Positions 8,352 to 16,943 of a DNA stretch of 64,000 bases are shown here, in pieces (the first letter of the stretch is position 1; the number at the start of each line of letters is the position of its first letter). The notes under the pieces were generated by a model, which ran no database searches, was not told the origin of the DNA, and saw only the letters and a program-made list of their open reading frames with translations. This DNA comes from Mesorhizobium sangaii (GTDB taxonomy: Bacteria; Pseudomonadota; Alphaproteobacteria; Rhizobiales; Rhizobiaceae), in the NCBI RefSeq assembly GCF_014207355.1, contig NZ_JACHEF010000006.1:310001-374000 (forward strand), read 5' to 3'. The position numbers and the translations under genes are program-made.

Positions 8352-8669
8352 TCTATGCCCACGAGCCGCTTCTCCCTCCAGAATAGAATGCCTTCAAGGC
8401 AAGCGCAAAGGTGCTTGCTGGCGTTGCGATGTGGGTCACCAGCGGTGAACCCAGATGTCCGGGATTGCTTCGTGACCGGACGTGAACAGACAGGCCACAA
8501 CCGACGAGAATGACCCGATCCGGACAATTGCAATAGGTTCCGCGAAGGTCCGGCGAGAAATACTCATAGTCGATAGTCCAAGTCAGTCGTCACTGCATCG
8601 CTATTGAAAACAATAGGTCACGGAAAACGGGTCACAGAGACGGGTCGCGATCACTCGGGAGAAACAGAG

Positions 8670-8689
8670 ACCGGCTGGGCGACCAGCCG
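8670..8689. other. Perfect 8-bp stem, 4-base loop hairpin
   Basis: CCGGCTGG, loop GCGA, CCAGCCGG. It lies upstream of both mloK1 and the cyclase gene, about 80 bases before the left direct repeat. There is no following T-tract, so it is not a standard terminator on either strand. Confidence 0.5.
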
Positions 8690-8767
8690 GACTGGTCAGA
8701 GACGCCCCAGCCTATCCTACCGATATGTCAACCAATTTCGAGCTACCTAGCATAGTCCAGTTTTGCC

Positions 8768-8782
8768 GTGACTGAGTGGTGA
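8768..8782. repeat. Left copy of 15-base direct repeat (attachment-like)
   Basis: GTGACTGAGTGGTGA occurs perfectly here and at 11276-11290, in the same orientation, 2.5 kb apart. The right copy covers the 3' end of tRNA-Arg(CCT). The bases around the left copy show no further tRNA similarity. Confidence 0.55.
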
Positions 8783-9040
8783 AGGCGGCAGTCTCGCGCT
8801 AACCGGTCTCCGGCTGAATTCCCTGAAAACAGGAAAGCAGCGAATTCGCTCGCAACAAGGCTTTGCTTCGAAGGCATTGATCGCGATAGGCGCGGATCGC
8901 GGCATGAACGGACATTCGAGCAGTGGTTTGCCAGTTGCCCTTGTGCGAACGCCGGTATTCTTCCTCTGGTCGACGAAAAGCTGCTTGCGACGTGGGGAAA
9001 CTGCTAAGGTATGCTTCCGATGGAAGCGGGGCAATCGAGT

Positions 9041-10903
9041 ATGGAACGACGCCTGACCGCAATATTGGCCGCCGACGTGGTCGGCTATTCCAGGCTGATG
9101 GGGCTTGACGAAGCCGGCACACTGTCGGCGCTCAAGACGCATCGGCGCGAGATGGCCGACGGCAAGATCGCCGAACACCAGGGCCGCATCGTCAAGCTCA
9201 CGGGCGACGGCATGCTGGTCGAGTTCCCGAGCGTGGTGAACGCAGTGGCGTGCGCCGCCGACATCCAGCGTCGGATGCACGAGCGCAATGTCGACGTGCC
9301 GGAGGAGCGCCGCATCGAATTCCGCATCGGCGTCCATCTCGGTGACATCATCTTCGAGGACAACGACATCTATGGCGACGGCGTCAACATCGCGGCGCGC
9401 ATCGAAAGCATCGCCAAGCCCGCCGGCGTCGCGGTGTCCGGCTCGGTCCGTGACAATGTCGGCAACCGGCTCGATCTCTCCTTCGAGGACACAGGCGAGC
9501 AGACGCTGAAGAACATCGACCGGCCGGTTCGAGTCTACAATGTCGACCTCTTCGCCGGCGCTCCGCCGCCGCTCGTGACGAATGGCGCGGCGTCGCCCAA
9601 GCCAGCGCCGGCGAAGGAAAAACCATCGATTGCAGTGCTGCCGTTCAACAACATGAGCGGCGACCCGGAGCAGGAATATTTCTCCGACGGCATCACCGAG
9701 GACATCATCACCGACCTGTCGAAGATCTCCGGCCTGTCGGTGATCGCCCGCAATTCGGTGTTCACCTACAAGGGCAAGTCCGTCGACGTGCAGGAGGTCA
9801 GCCGGCGCTTCAATGTCGCAACGGTGCTTGAAGGCAGCGTCCGCAAGGCCGGCCAGCGCGTGCGCATCACCGCGCAGCTGATCGACGGCAAGGACAGCAC
9901 GCATCTGTGGGCCGATCGTTACGACCGCGACCTGACGGACATCTTCGCGATTCAGGACGAGATCACAAAAACGATCGTCGACCAGCTCAAGGTCAGGCTG
10001 CTGCCGGAAGAAAAGAAGGCGATCGAGGCGTCGCCGACCGAGAATGTCGAGGCTTACACCTACTATCTGAGAGGCCGTGAGTTTTTCCACCGCGGCACAA
10101 AGCTGAACTACCGGCTCGCCAGACGGATGTTCACGATGGCGATCGAGCTCGACCCGCTCTATGCGCGCGCCTATGCCGGCAGCGCCGATTGCGACTCCTT
10201 CCTGTTCCTCGACTACAGCGAGGAGGTGTCGCTCGACGGCATACTGGCCAACGCCGCCAAGGCGCTCGAGATCGAAAGCGGACTGGCCGAAGCGCATGCC
10301 TCGCGCGGACTGGCCCTCTCGATCGGCCAGCGGTACGACGAAGCGGATCGAGAATTCGAGCAGGCGATCGCGGGCAATCCCAACCTGTTCGAAACCCACT
10401 ATTTCTACGCCCGCAGCTGTTATGCGCGGGGAAAGCTCGAAAAGGCCGCCGTCCACTGGGAGCGCGCCGCCGAGATAGACCCCAACGACTACCAATCCCT
10501 GCTTCTGCTGATTCAGATCTATCGCACGTTGGGGCGGCATGAGGAACAAAGGGAGACGGCTCGCAGGGGTGTTGAACGAGCCGAGCGCGAGTTTGCAAGG
10601 AATCCGGAAAATCCCCGGCCTGCCTACCTCGGCGCCAACGCGCTCGCCGGACTTGGCGAGTTCGATCGGGCGAAGGAGTGGGCCGCGCGCGCTTTCGCGA
10701 TCGACCCCGACGATGTCCTGACCCAATACAACCTTGCCTGCTTCCACTGCTTCCTCGGTGATTTCGACCGGGCGTTCGACATGCTCGAAAGGGTGATGCC
10801 GCGCGCCAACCACGAGATGAAAGCGTGGGTTCTGCAAGACTCGGATTTTGATCCGCTGCACAGCCTTCCGCGCTGGCAGACGGTGCTGGAGCTTGCGAGT
10901 TAG
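9041..10903 (+). CDS. Class III adenylate/guanylate cyclase with TolB-like and TPR regions
   Basis: A 620-residue protein from the ATG at 9041, chosen because the partial duplicate downstream also begins its homology at this codon; an in-frame start ten codons earlier is possible. The N-terminal class III cyclase domain (about 5-180) has metal-binding D12 (ADVVGYSRL) and D56 (LTGDGMLVEF), K52, and the transition-state pair N116 and R120 (VNIAAR). A TolB-like domain with SIAVLPFNNMSGDPEQEYF follows (about 195-320), then several TPR repeats to the end. It probably makes cAMP from ATP in the cytoplasm, with TPRs for protein contacts. Rhizobia carry many such cyclases. Confidence 0.9.
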   Translation: MERRLTAILAADVVGYSRLMGLDEAGTLSALKTHRREMADGKIAEHQGRIVKLTGDGMLVEFPSVVNAVACAADIQRRMHERNVDVPEERRIEFRIGVHLGDIIFEDNDIYGDGVNIAARIESIAKPAGVAVSGSVRDNVGNRLDLSFEDTGEQTLKNIDRPVRVYNVDLFAGAPPPLVTNGAASPKPAPAKEKPSIAVLPFNNMSGDPEQEYFSDGITEDIITDLSKISGLSVIARNSVFTYKGKSVDVQEVSRRFNVATVLEGSVRKAGQRVRITAQLIDGKDSTHLWADRYDRDLTDIFAIQDEITKTIVDQLKVRLLPEEKKAIEASPTENVEAYTYYLRGREFFHRGTKLNYRLARRMFTMAIELDPLYARAYAGSADCDSFLFLDYSEEVSLDGILANAAKALEIESGLAEAHASRGLALSIGQRYDEADREFEQAIAGNPNLFETHYFYARSCYARGKLEKAAVHWERAAEIDPNDYQSLLLLIQIYRTLGRHEEQRETARRGVERAEREFARNPENPRPAYLGANALAGLGEFDRAKEWAARAFAIDPDDVLTQYNLACFHCFLGDFDRAFDMLERVMPRANHEMKAWVLQDSDFDPLHSLPRWQTVLELAS

Positions 10904-10905
10904 CA

Positions 10906-11256
10906 ATGGAACGACGCCTGACCGCAATATTGGCCGCCGACGTGGTCGGCTATTCCAGGCTGATGGAACTGACGAAGCCGGTACGCTGTCGGCGCTCAAG
11001 ACGCATCGGCTCGAGATGGCCGACGGCAAGATCGCCGAACACCAGGGCCGCATCGTCAAGCTCACGGGCGACGGCATGCTGGTCGAGTTCCCGAGCGTGG
11101 TGAACGCAGTGGCGCGGCCGACCGTGCCATCGACCTGCTGGAGCCCTATTTGCGGCTGGTAGGGGACCACATGAAATCATGGTTCAAGAACGTTCGGGTT
11201 TCGATCCCATCCGCAGCCATCCGCGCTACAAGGATCTGCTGAAACCGATCGCCTAA
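10906..11256 (+). pseudogene. Truncated, frameshifted second cyclase-TPR gene
   Basis: The first 209 bases (to 11114) are nearly identical to 9041-9250 of the intact cyclase gene, but a missing base near codon 21 shifts the frame. After a junction near 11114 the sequence encodes what looks like the C-terminal tail of a related cyclase: ADRAIDLLEPYLRLVGDH, and in another frame GFDPIRSHPRYKDLLKPIA before a stop at 11254-11256. So the middle of the protein, about 500 residues, is missing. It begins two bases after the intact gene's stop and is not expected to make a working enzyme. Confidence 0.8.
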
Positions 11257-11275
11257 CGACAGCGCGATATTAGCT

Positions 11276-11290
11276 GTGACTGAGTGGTGA
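11276..11290. repeat. Right copy of 15-base direct repeat, at tRNA-Arg 3' end
   Basis: Identical to 8768-8782. Its last six bases cover the encoded CCA end, the discriminator base and two acceptor-stem bases of tRNA-Arg; the first nine lie just outside the tRNA. tRNA 3' ends are typical integration sites, but no integrase lies between the copies. Confidence 0.55.
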
Positions 11291-11361
11291 TCCCGACAGG
11301 AATCGAACCTGTGACCTACAGATTAGGAATCTGCCGCTCTATCCTACTGAGCTACGGGACC
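11285..11361 (-). tRNA. tRNA-Arg (anticodon CCT)
   Basis: A 77-base cloverleaf read on the minus strand: acceptor stem GGTCCCG paired with CGGGATC (one G-T wobble), D arm GCTC...GAGC, anticodon stem GCAGA/TCTGT with loop TTCCTAA giving anticodon CCT (reads AGG), T arm ACAGG-TTCGATT-CCTGT, discriminator A and an encoded CCA. All standard features are present, so it should be functional. Confidence 0.95.
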
Positions 11362-11446
11362 ACGCGGGCAGACACATAGCCGCTTCGGATCGTTTCGCCA
11401 AGAGGCCGGCCGAACGCAATTCGGCCAGCCCCTTGCGCGACAGGCA

Positions 11447-12610
11447 TCAGGCGGCGAGTGCCGTCTCCGCCAGTTTCACCCAATAGCTCATGCCGTGCGG
11501 GATGACCTCGTCGTTGAAGTCGTAGGCCGGGTGGTGAAGACCGGCGGTGTCGCCATTGCCGATGAAGATGAATGCGCCGGGGCGGGCTTCCAGCATGTAG
11601 GAGAAATCCTCGCCGCCCATCACCGGCTGGATGCCGCGGTGCACATGGGCGTCGCCGGCGACACCGGCCGCGACATCGCTGGCAAACGCCGTTTCTTCCG
11701 CGTGATTGAAGGTCACGGGGTAATTCGCCTGATAGTCGACCTCGATCCTGGCGCCAAACGCGGTCGCCAGCCCGTCGCAGATGGCGCGAATGCGCTCTTC
11801 GGATTTTTTGGCGATTTCCTTGCGCAAGGTGCGCACGGTGCCGGCGATTTCGGCCGTCTCGGGGATGATGTTGTAGGCATCGCCGGCGTGGAACTTGGTC
11901 ACCGACACCACCACGGCCTCGACCGGATCGGTGCTGCGCGAGGCGATCGTCTGCAAGGCGCCGACCAACTGGCTGGTGATGACGATCGGGTCGATGGTGC
12001 CGTGCGGCATTGCCGCATGGCCGCCCTTGCCGCGCACGGTGATGGTGAACTCGGCCGTCGCCGCCATGATCGGGCCCGGGCGGATGGCGAACTGCCCGAC
12101 AGGCAGGCCGGGCATGTTGTGCATGCCGAACACCTTGGAGATGTTGAAACGATCCATCATGCCATCCTTGACCATCTCGTTGCCGCCGCCGCCGCCTTCC
12201 TCGGCCGGCTGGAAGATCACCGCCACCGAGCCGGTGAAGTTGCGCGTCTCGGCGAGGTATTTCGCGGCACCCAAAAGCATCGCGGTATGGCCGTCATGGC
12301 CGCAGGCATGCATCTTGCCGGGAATGGTCGAAGCATAGGGCTTGCCGGAGATCTCGTTGAGCGGCAGCGCATCCATGTCGGCGCGCAGGCCAATGGTGGG
12401 GCCTTCGCCCTGGCGGCCACGGATAATGCCAACCACGCCGGTCTTGCCGAGGCCGGTCACCACGTCGTCGCAACCGAAGGCCTTCAGCTTCTCGGTGACG
12501 AAGGCGGCGGTCTTGAAGACATCGAAGTTCAGTTCCGGCGTCTGGTGCAGATGCTGGCGCCAGCCGGCAACTTCGTCCTGCATTTCGGCGGCACGGTTCA
12601 GGATTGGCAT
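11447..12610 (-). CDS. M20-family amidohydrolase (hippurate hydrolase-like)
   Basis: A 387-residue cytoplasmic zinc peptidase/amidohydrolase of the M20D group, which includes hippurate hydrolase, N-acyl-amino-acid and IAA-amino-acid hydrolases. Visible motifs: GLRADMDALP (76-85), metal-binding HACGHDGHT (101-109), PAEEGGGGG (about 145), dimerisation-domain RGKGGHAAMPH, and the late GGEDFSYML with its metal-binding glutamate. Length matches the family (about 380-400). The exact substrate cannot be read from the sequence. It stands alone between tRNA-Arg and a divergent D,D-carboxypeptidase gene. Confidence 0.88.
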   Translation of the reverse strand: MPILNRAAEMQDEVAGWRQHLHQTPELNFDVFKTAAFVTEKLKAFGCDDVVTGLGKTGVVGIIRGRQGEGPTIGLRADMDALPLNEISGKPYASTIPGKMHACGHDGHTAMLLGAAKYLAETRNFTGSVAVIFQPAEEGGGGGNEMVKDGMMDRFNISKVFGMHNMPGLPVGQFAIRPGPIMAATAEFTITVRGKGGHAAMPHGTIDPIVITSQLVGALQTIASRSTDPVEAVVVSVTKFHAGDAYNIIPETAEIAGTVRTLRKEIAKKSEERIRAICDGLATAFGARIEVDYQANYPVTFNHAEETAFASDVAAGVAGDAHVHRGIQPVMGGEDFSYMLEARPGAFIFIGNGDTAGLHHPAYDFNDEVIPHGMSYWVKLAETALAA

Positions 12611-12827
12611 GATGGTTCCATCTCGCTGTTGGGACAGGCGGGTGTTTTCCGCTGCCTTGCAATTGTGATCGTCAGGCGCTTTGCCATGTTGGCGTCACAT
12701 AGAGTAAATAGCACCGCAACGATGCAGTCCGGTTTTTGAGGGTCGGACTGCAGGGTGCTGGCGATCGCGTAACGAAATCTTACGGAGCCAGGGGCGACTA
12801 CGGCAAGAGGCGATTTCGGATTTGATC

Positions 12828-13997
12828 ATGCGGCACAGGCATTTCCTCAAACTATTCTCGGCTGGCGCAATCGTGCTGTCGGTCCTGGCCGGGTCGGCGC
12901 TGGCCAATCCGGTCGTCGTTTTCGACCTCAACAACGGCCAGATCCTGCAGCATCAGGATGCGTTCAAGCGCTGGTATCCGGCGTCGCTGAGCAAGCTGAT
13001 GACCGCTTATGTGACCTTCCGGGCGATCGCGGCCGGCGAGGTCCAGCTCGATTCGCCGATCAAGGTGACGAAACACTCGGCCTCCGAGCCGCCAAGCAAG
13101 ATGGGCTTCAAGCCGGGCTCGGTGATGCGGCTCGATAACGCGCTGAAGATGATGCTGGTCAAGTCGGCGAATGACATCGCCATGGCCGTTGGCGAGAATG
13201 TCGGCGGCTCACAGGCAGCCTTCGCCGAACGGATGAACGCCGAGGCGACCAGGCTCGGGATGAACGGCACGCATTTCGTCAATCCGAATGGGCTCTATTC
13301 GCCGGACCAATACACGACGGCGCGCGACCTCGCCGTGCTGGTGATGGCCATCCGGCGTGAATTTCCGCAATATGCGCCGTGGTTCTCGATCGAGGGGCTT
13401 GCGGTCGGCAAGAAGGCGATTCCGAACTACAATCTGCTGATCGGCCGGTATCCCGGCGCCGACGGCATGAAGACTGGGTTCGTCTGCCCCTCCGGCTTCA
13501 ACATGATCGGCTCGGCGACCCGCAATGGGCGCACGCTGGTGGCGGTCGTGCTTGGCGAGAAGTCGGCAATCACCCGCGCCGAGGCCGCAGCGAGACTGCT
13601 CGACCAGGGTTTTGACACGCCGGCCGCGGGCTCGGCCACCATCGCCACGCTGGCGCCCTACGGCGACACCGTCTCGCCCAACGACATGCAGGACGAGATC
13701 TGCAAGAAGAAGGCGCGGGCGGAGCAGTCCGAAGCGCCGCCCGACGCCGCTGCCAAGAAAGATGTGCCGAAATCGCCCTACCAGGGAAAGCTCGACCATG
13801 TGCCGACGCTGGTTGCCGTAGGCCTGGGCGGCGCCACCGGTCCGGCGCCGAAGGCCATGCTCGACCAGGGCGGCCAGGAATATGCCGACGTGCCGATCCC
13901 TAGCTGGCGTCCCGACCAGCCGGCGCCGGCCGGCACAGGCCCGGTCGTTGCCGGTCCCGCCGCGCAAGGCGACCAGCCGGTCAAGGTCGCGAACTAG
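12828..13997 (+). CDS. D-alanyl-D-alanine carboxypeptidase (S11 family)
   Basis: A 389-residue penicillin-binding protein. Residues 1-27 form a signal peptide ending SALA, so it acts in the periplasm on peptidoglycan, removing the terminal D-Ala. The three catalytic motifs are all present: SLSK with S53 and K56, SAN at 113-115, and KTG at 215-217. The region after about residue 270 is Pro/Ala-rich and unlike the membrane-anchoring domain of PBP5. I use the ATG at 12828; a TTG two codons earlier is in frame. The stop lies four bases before the CobW-type gene, so the two are probably cotranscribed. Confidence 0.9.
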   Translation: MRHRHFLKLFSAGAIVLSVLAGSALANPVVVFDLNNGQILQHQDAFKRWYPASLSKLMTAYVTFRAIAAGEVQLDSPIKVTKHSASEPPSKMGFKPGSVMRLDNALKMMLVKSANDIAMAVGENVGGSQAAFAERMNAEATRLGMNGTHFVNPNGLYSPDQYTTARDLAVLVMAIRREFPQYAPWFSIEGLAVGKKAIPNYNLLIGRYPGADGMKTGFVCPSGFNMIGSATRNGRTLVAVVLGEKSAITRAEAAARLLDQGFDTPAAGSATIATLAPYGDTVSPNDMQDEICKKKARAEQSEAPPDAAAKKDVPKSPYQGKLDHVPTLVAVGLGGATGPAPKAMLDQGGQEYADVPIPSWRPDQPAPAGTGPVVAGPAAQGDQPVKVAN

Positions 13998-14001
13998 CCG
14001 G

Positions 14002-15090
14002 ATGAGCGGCTTCCCGATCCCTGTCTCGGTGCTGACCGGTTTTCTCGGCGCCGGGAAGACGACACTGCTCAATCGGCTGTTGAAGGATCCGGCGCTGGCC
14101 GACACGGCGGTCATCATCAACGAGTTTGGCGAAGTGGCGATCGACCATCTGCTGGTCGAGCAGGCGTCCGACGGCATCATCCAGCTGTCGGACGGCTGCC
14201 TGTGCTGCACAGTGCGCGGCGAACTGGTCGACACGCTGGCCGACCTGGTCGATCGGCTGCAGACCGGCCGCATCGCCCGTCTGGCCCGCGTCGTCATCGA
14301 GACCACAGGGCTCGCCGATCCAGCTCCGGTGCTGCAGTCGATCATGGCGCACCCGGCGCTGGTCCAGGCCTTCCGGCTCGACGGCGTCATCACGCTGGTC
14401 GATGCGGCGAACGGCAAAGCCACGCTCGACGCGCATGTCGAAGCGGTCAAGCAGGTGGCGGTTGCCGACCGCATCGTGCTCAGCAAGGCCGATCTGGTCA
14501 CCGACGCCAGTGAACTGGAAACGCTGCGGTCCCGCCTGCGGCAGATCAATCCGGGCGCCGATTTGCTTGACGTTGCCGACACGAAGACAGGCGTGGCGGC
14601 GCTGTTTGATTGCGGTCTCTACAATCCGGCGACCAAATCCGCCGATGTGCGGCGCTGGCTGGGCGAGGCGCATGATCATGATCATCATGACGGGCATGAT
14701 CACGAGCATGACCACGGCCACGATCAACGCGTGCGTTCCTATTCGCTGGTCCACGACGGCCCGGTGCCGTTTTCAGCCATCGAGATGTTTCTCCACCTGT
14801 TGCGCTCGGCACATGGCGAGCATCTGCTGCGGATGAAGGGCGTCATCGAGCTCAGCGAAGACCCGTCGCGGCCATTGGTGATCCATGGCGTGCAGAAAAT
14901 CCTGCATCCGCCGGTGCAATTGCCGTCCTGGCCGGATGGCCAGCGCGGCACGCGGCTGGTGCTGATAACGCTCGATATGCCGGAAGACTATGTGCGCCGG
15001 CTGTTCGCCGCCTTCACCAACCGGCCGTCGATCGATACTCCCGACCGCGCGGCGCTGGAAAACAATCCGCTTGCAATCGCCGGGCGGTAA
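14002..15090 (+). CDS. CobW-family GTP-binding metallochaperone
   Basis: A 362-residue G3E-family P-loop GTPase. Walker A is GFLGAGKTT (13-21), the metal-binding GCLCC is at 65-69, and the guanine-specificity-like SKAD is near residue 160. A histidine/aspartate-rich loop (HDHDHHDGHDHEHDHGHD, about 222-240) precedes the C-terminal CobW domain, suggesting zinc or cobalt binding. Family members deliver metal to enzymes or take part in cobalamin synthesis. cobS/cobT lie 16 kb away and no other cobalamin gene is adjacent, so a COG0523-type zinc role is equally possible. Start chosen at the ATG directly after the carboxypeptidase stop. Confidence 0.88.
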   Translation: MSGFPIPVSVLTGFLGAGKTTLLNRLLKDPALADTAVIINEFGEVAIDHLLVEQASDGIIQLSDGCLCCTVRGELVDTLADLVDRLQTGRIARLARVVIETTGLADPAPVLQSIMAHPALVQAFRLDGVITLVDAANGKATLDAHVEAVKQVAVADRIVLSKADLVTDASELETLRSRLRQINPGADLLDVADTKTGVAALFDCGLYNPATKSADVRRWLGEAHDHDHHDGHDHEHDHGHDQRVRSYSLVHDGPVPFSAIEMFLHLLRSAHGEHLLRMKGVIELSEDPSRPLVIHGVQKILHPPVQLPSWPDGQRGTRLVLITLDMPEDYVRRLFAAFTNRPSIDTPDRAALENNPLAIAGR

Positions 15091-15093
15091 ACT

Positions 15094-15351
15094 CTACGAT
15101 CGCTGCTGGCCGCGCTCGACCAGAAAACGATGCCCGCCCGACACCGCCGCCGTTTCGACGAGGCGATGGCCGCTGTCGGAACAGAATGCCGGGATGTCGA
15201 TGACGGCCAGTGGATCGGTGGTTTCGAGCCAGAGCCGGGTGCCTGGCCGCATTCCGGCCAACCGTTTCTTTGCCTTCAGCACAGGCAAAGGGCAGTTCAG
15301 CCCCTTGAGATCATAGACGCTCGCAGGCTTGGGAAGCTTGTTTTCAAGCAT
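15094..15351 (-). CDS. TusA-family sulfurtransferase-like protein
   Basis: An 85-residue cytoplasmic protein with the TusA/SirA signature YDLKGLNCPLPVLKAKK, in which C20 of the CPxP motif is the sulfur-carrying cysteine. The rest keeps the compact two-layer fold pattern (DPLAVIDIPAFC, then GHRL). TusA proteins pass persulfide sulfur for tRNA thiolation or other sulfur routes; which one applies here is unknown. A start 13 codons upstream is in frame, but this one gives the usual family length. It ends three bases after the convergent CobW-type gene. Confidence 0.8.
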   Translation of the reverse strand: MLENKLPKPASVYDLKGLNCPLPVLKAKKRLAGMRPGTRLWLETTDPLAVIDIPAFCSDSGHRLVETAAVSGGHRFLVERGQQRS

Positions 15352-15406
15352 GTCGTTGTCCCACAACCGCTGGGCACCTTTGGGTGACATGCATCGACGA
15401 AAAGCC

Positions 15407-16726
15407 TCAGCCGCCGAACATGCCGAGCAGCTTGTTCTTCAGCCGGGTGACCCTGCTCTCGTCGGCGCTCGCCGCCTGCGTTTCGGCTTCAGGCGCGGTC
15501 TCCATGGGGGCTGCGATGGTGGCGGTGGCGACAGGCGCTTCCTTGGCGGCCTTGGCCGCCTCTTTTTGGGCCTTGGCCGCTTCCTTCTCGGCCAGGGCCT
15601 GCGCCTTGGCGGCTTCCTTGGCCTGCCTGGCTGCCTCTATGGCGGCAAGCCTCTGCTCCTCGGCCTTCTGCTTGGCGGCCTTTTCGGCGTCGAGTGCCGC
15701 CATCTTGCGGCCGGCCGGCGAATCGATGCGGCCCATGCGCGCCGTCTCGGTCACCGAGCCATCGGTGTTGAGCGACGGCGGGTCGATCGGCACACGCTCG
15801 CCGCGCGCCCGGCGCTTGGACCAGTCGGAAACGATGCTGGCTTCCTTGATGCCGGCGATGGTCGGCTTCGGCGGCGGCGCGCTGGCCTTGAGCGCGCCGT
15901 TGAACGCCGCGTCATAGGTGCTCTGATAGGCGTTGTAGGCGCTCTTCAAGGAATCCGGTTGCGTGGTCGCCGGGCAGGGGCCGGTGGGGTCGAATGTCTG
16001 GCCGTCGGCGGCAACCTGGTTGAAGACATAGCGCTTCTCGCAGACGTCGACCTTCGGCGGCACCTTGGTGACCTCGAAATTGTCGTAACCGACCTTCAGC
16101 ATCTTCCAGAACTCGTAATTCGGGTCGTTGCGGTAGCGCGCCATGTTGGCGGCGGTCATGCGGAACGGAAAAGCCTGGATCTGGAATTCGGTCTGGCCGC
16201 CCTGGAAGGCATCGCGGCCAAAGGCATAGATCTGCTCGATCTGCGCATCGGTCATCGAATAGCAGCCCGACGACGAGCAGGCGCCGTGCACCATCAGATT
16301 GGCGCCGGTGCGGCCATTGGCCCGGTCATAGGCATTGGGAAAGCCGATGTTGAAGGACAGATGGTAGTTCGAGCGCGGGTTCATCTGCGACGGGCGCACC
16401 GTGTAGAAGCCTTCCGGCGCCTGGCGGTCGCCTTCGGTGTATTTCGGCCCGAGCTTGCCCGACCATTTGCAGATGTCGTAGCTCGCCACCATGTCGTAGC
16501 GGCCGTTGGTCTTGGCCTTCCAGATTTCGAGCTTGCCCTCTTCCTTGAAGATGCGGGCCATCACCGAGGAGGTGCGGACCATGCCCTTGGCCCTCATGTC
16601 GGCGAGGATCTTGTCGGGCAGCGGCTTGTTGGCCTCCGGGGCAAAATCCTTCATCGACGAATCGTTGCAGCCGGCCACGCCGAGGGCAGCGATCAGGATT
16701 CCAGTGCGGGCAAGCTTGGCGAACAT
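15407..16726 (-). CDS. L,D-transpeptidase-family lipoprotein with Ala/Lys-rich coiled coil
   Basis: A 439-residue protein from the ATG at 16726. Residues 1-20 are a lipoprotein signal ending GVAGC. The N-terminal half is a YafK-like L,D-transpeptidase domain with the catalytic signature HGACSSSGCYSM, whose second cysteine is the nucleophile. The C-terminal ~120 residues are a long Ala/Lys/Glu-rich stretch (repeats such as EKEAAKAQKEAAKAAKEA) that should form a helical rod, perhaps spanning the periplasm or contacting peptidoglycan. Role: peptidoglycan cross-linking or protein attachment. An upstream in-frame extension has no signal and is rejected. Confidence 0.85.
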   Translation of the reverse strand: MFAKLARTGILIAALGVAGCNDSSMKDFAPEANKPLPDKILADMRAKGMVRTSSVMARIFKEEGKLEIWKAKTNGRYDMVASYDICKWSGKLGPKYTEGDRQAPEGFYTVRPSQMNPRSNYHLSFNIGFPNAYDRANGRTGANLMVHGACSSSGCYSMTDAQIEQIYAFGRDAFQGGQTEFQIQAFPFRMTAANMARYRNDPNYEFWKMLKVGYDNFEVTKVPPKVDVCEKRYVFNQVAADGQTFDPTGPCPATTQPDSLKSAYNAYQSTYDAAFNGALKASAPPPKPTIAGIKEASIVSDWSKRRARGERVPIDPPSLNTDGSVTETARMGRIDSPAGRKMAALDAEKAAKQKAEEQRLAAIEAARQAKEAAKAQALAEKEAAKAQKEAAKAAKEAPVATATIAAPMETAPEAETQAASADESRVTRLKNKLLGMFGG

Positions 16727-16943
16727 GGCTGCGGATATCGTCTTTTCTCTGGCGCCAGGGCGATTCGTGCCAAGGCTACTGCACTGAACGTGTCCGGACA
16801 CTAAGCCCGTTAACCTTGAAAATTCCTTACCGCAAGTGTTGATGCGTCCCCCTGCGGCAGTCCCATTGAGCCGAATGCAGCGGCATTTTTGTGGCAGAAA
16901 TGCTCCGCGCCGCCACATTGCGGCGGGCGGGGCAGGGCTTGGT

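Larger units (their letters stand above)
8352..9040. other. Gene-free gap between mloK1 and the cyclase gene
   Basis: About 690 bases between divergent genes. I see no gene. It holds a perfect hairpin, CCGGCTGG-GCGA-CCAGCCGG at 8670-8689, without a T-run, and the left copy of the 15-base direct repeat at 8768-8782. Promoters for both flanking genes should be here, but none is clear by eye. Confidence 0.6.

Noticed and set aside
8747-11170. An 807-codon open frame on the minus strand across the whole cyclase region
   Set aside because: It is antisense to a well-supported cyclase-TPR gene, has no recognisable domain, and long antisense frames are expected in GC-rich coding DNA with biased third positions.
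8768-11290. Insertion sequence or composite transposon between the 15-base repeats
   Set aside because: No transposase, integrase or terminal inverted repeats; the repeats are reported only as attachment-like.
11495-12739. A 414-codon plus-strand frame opposite the M20 amidohydrolase
   Set aside because: Antisense artefact; the minus-strand protein has all family motifs.
15329-16804. A 491-codon plus-strand frame opposite the L,D-transpeptidase gene
   Set aside because: Gly/Arg-rich antisense translation. The minus strand shows lipobox and catalytic HG-SxxGC.
16911-16928. GC-rich hairpin after accA as a rho-independent terminator
   Set aside because: CGCCGC/GCGGCG stem is present but no T-run follows on the minus strand.
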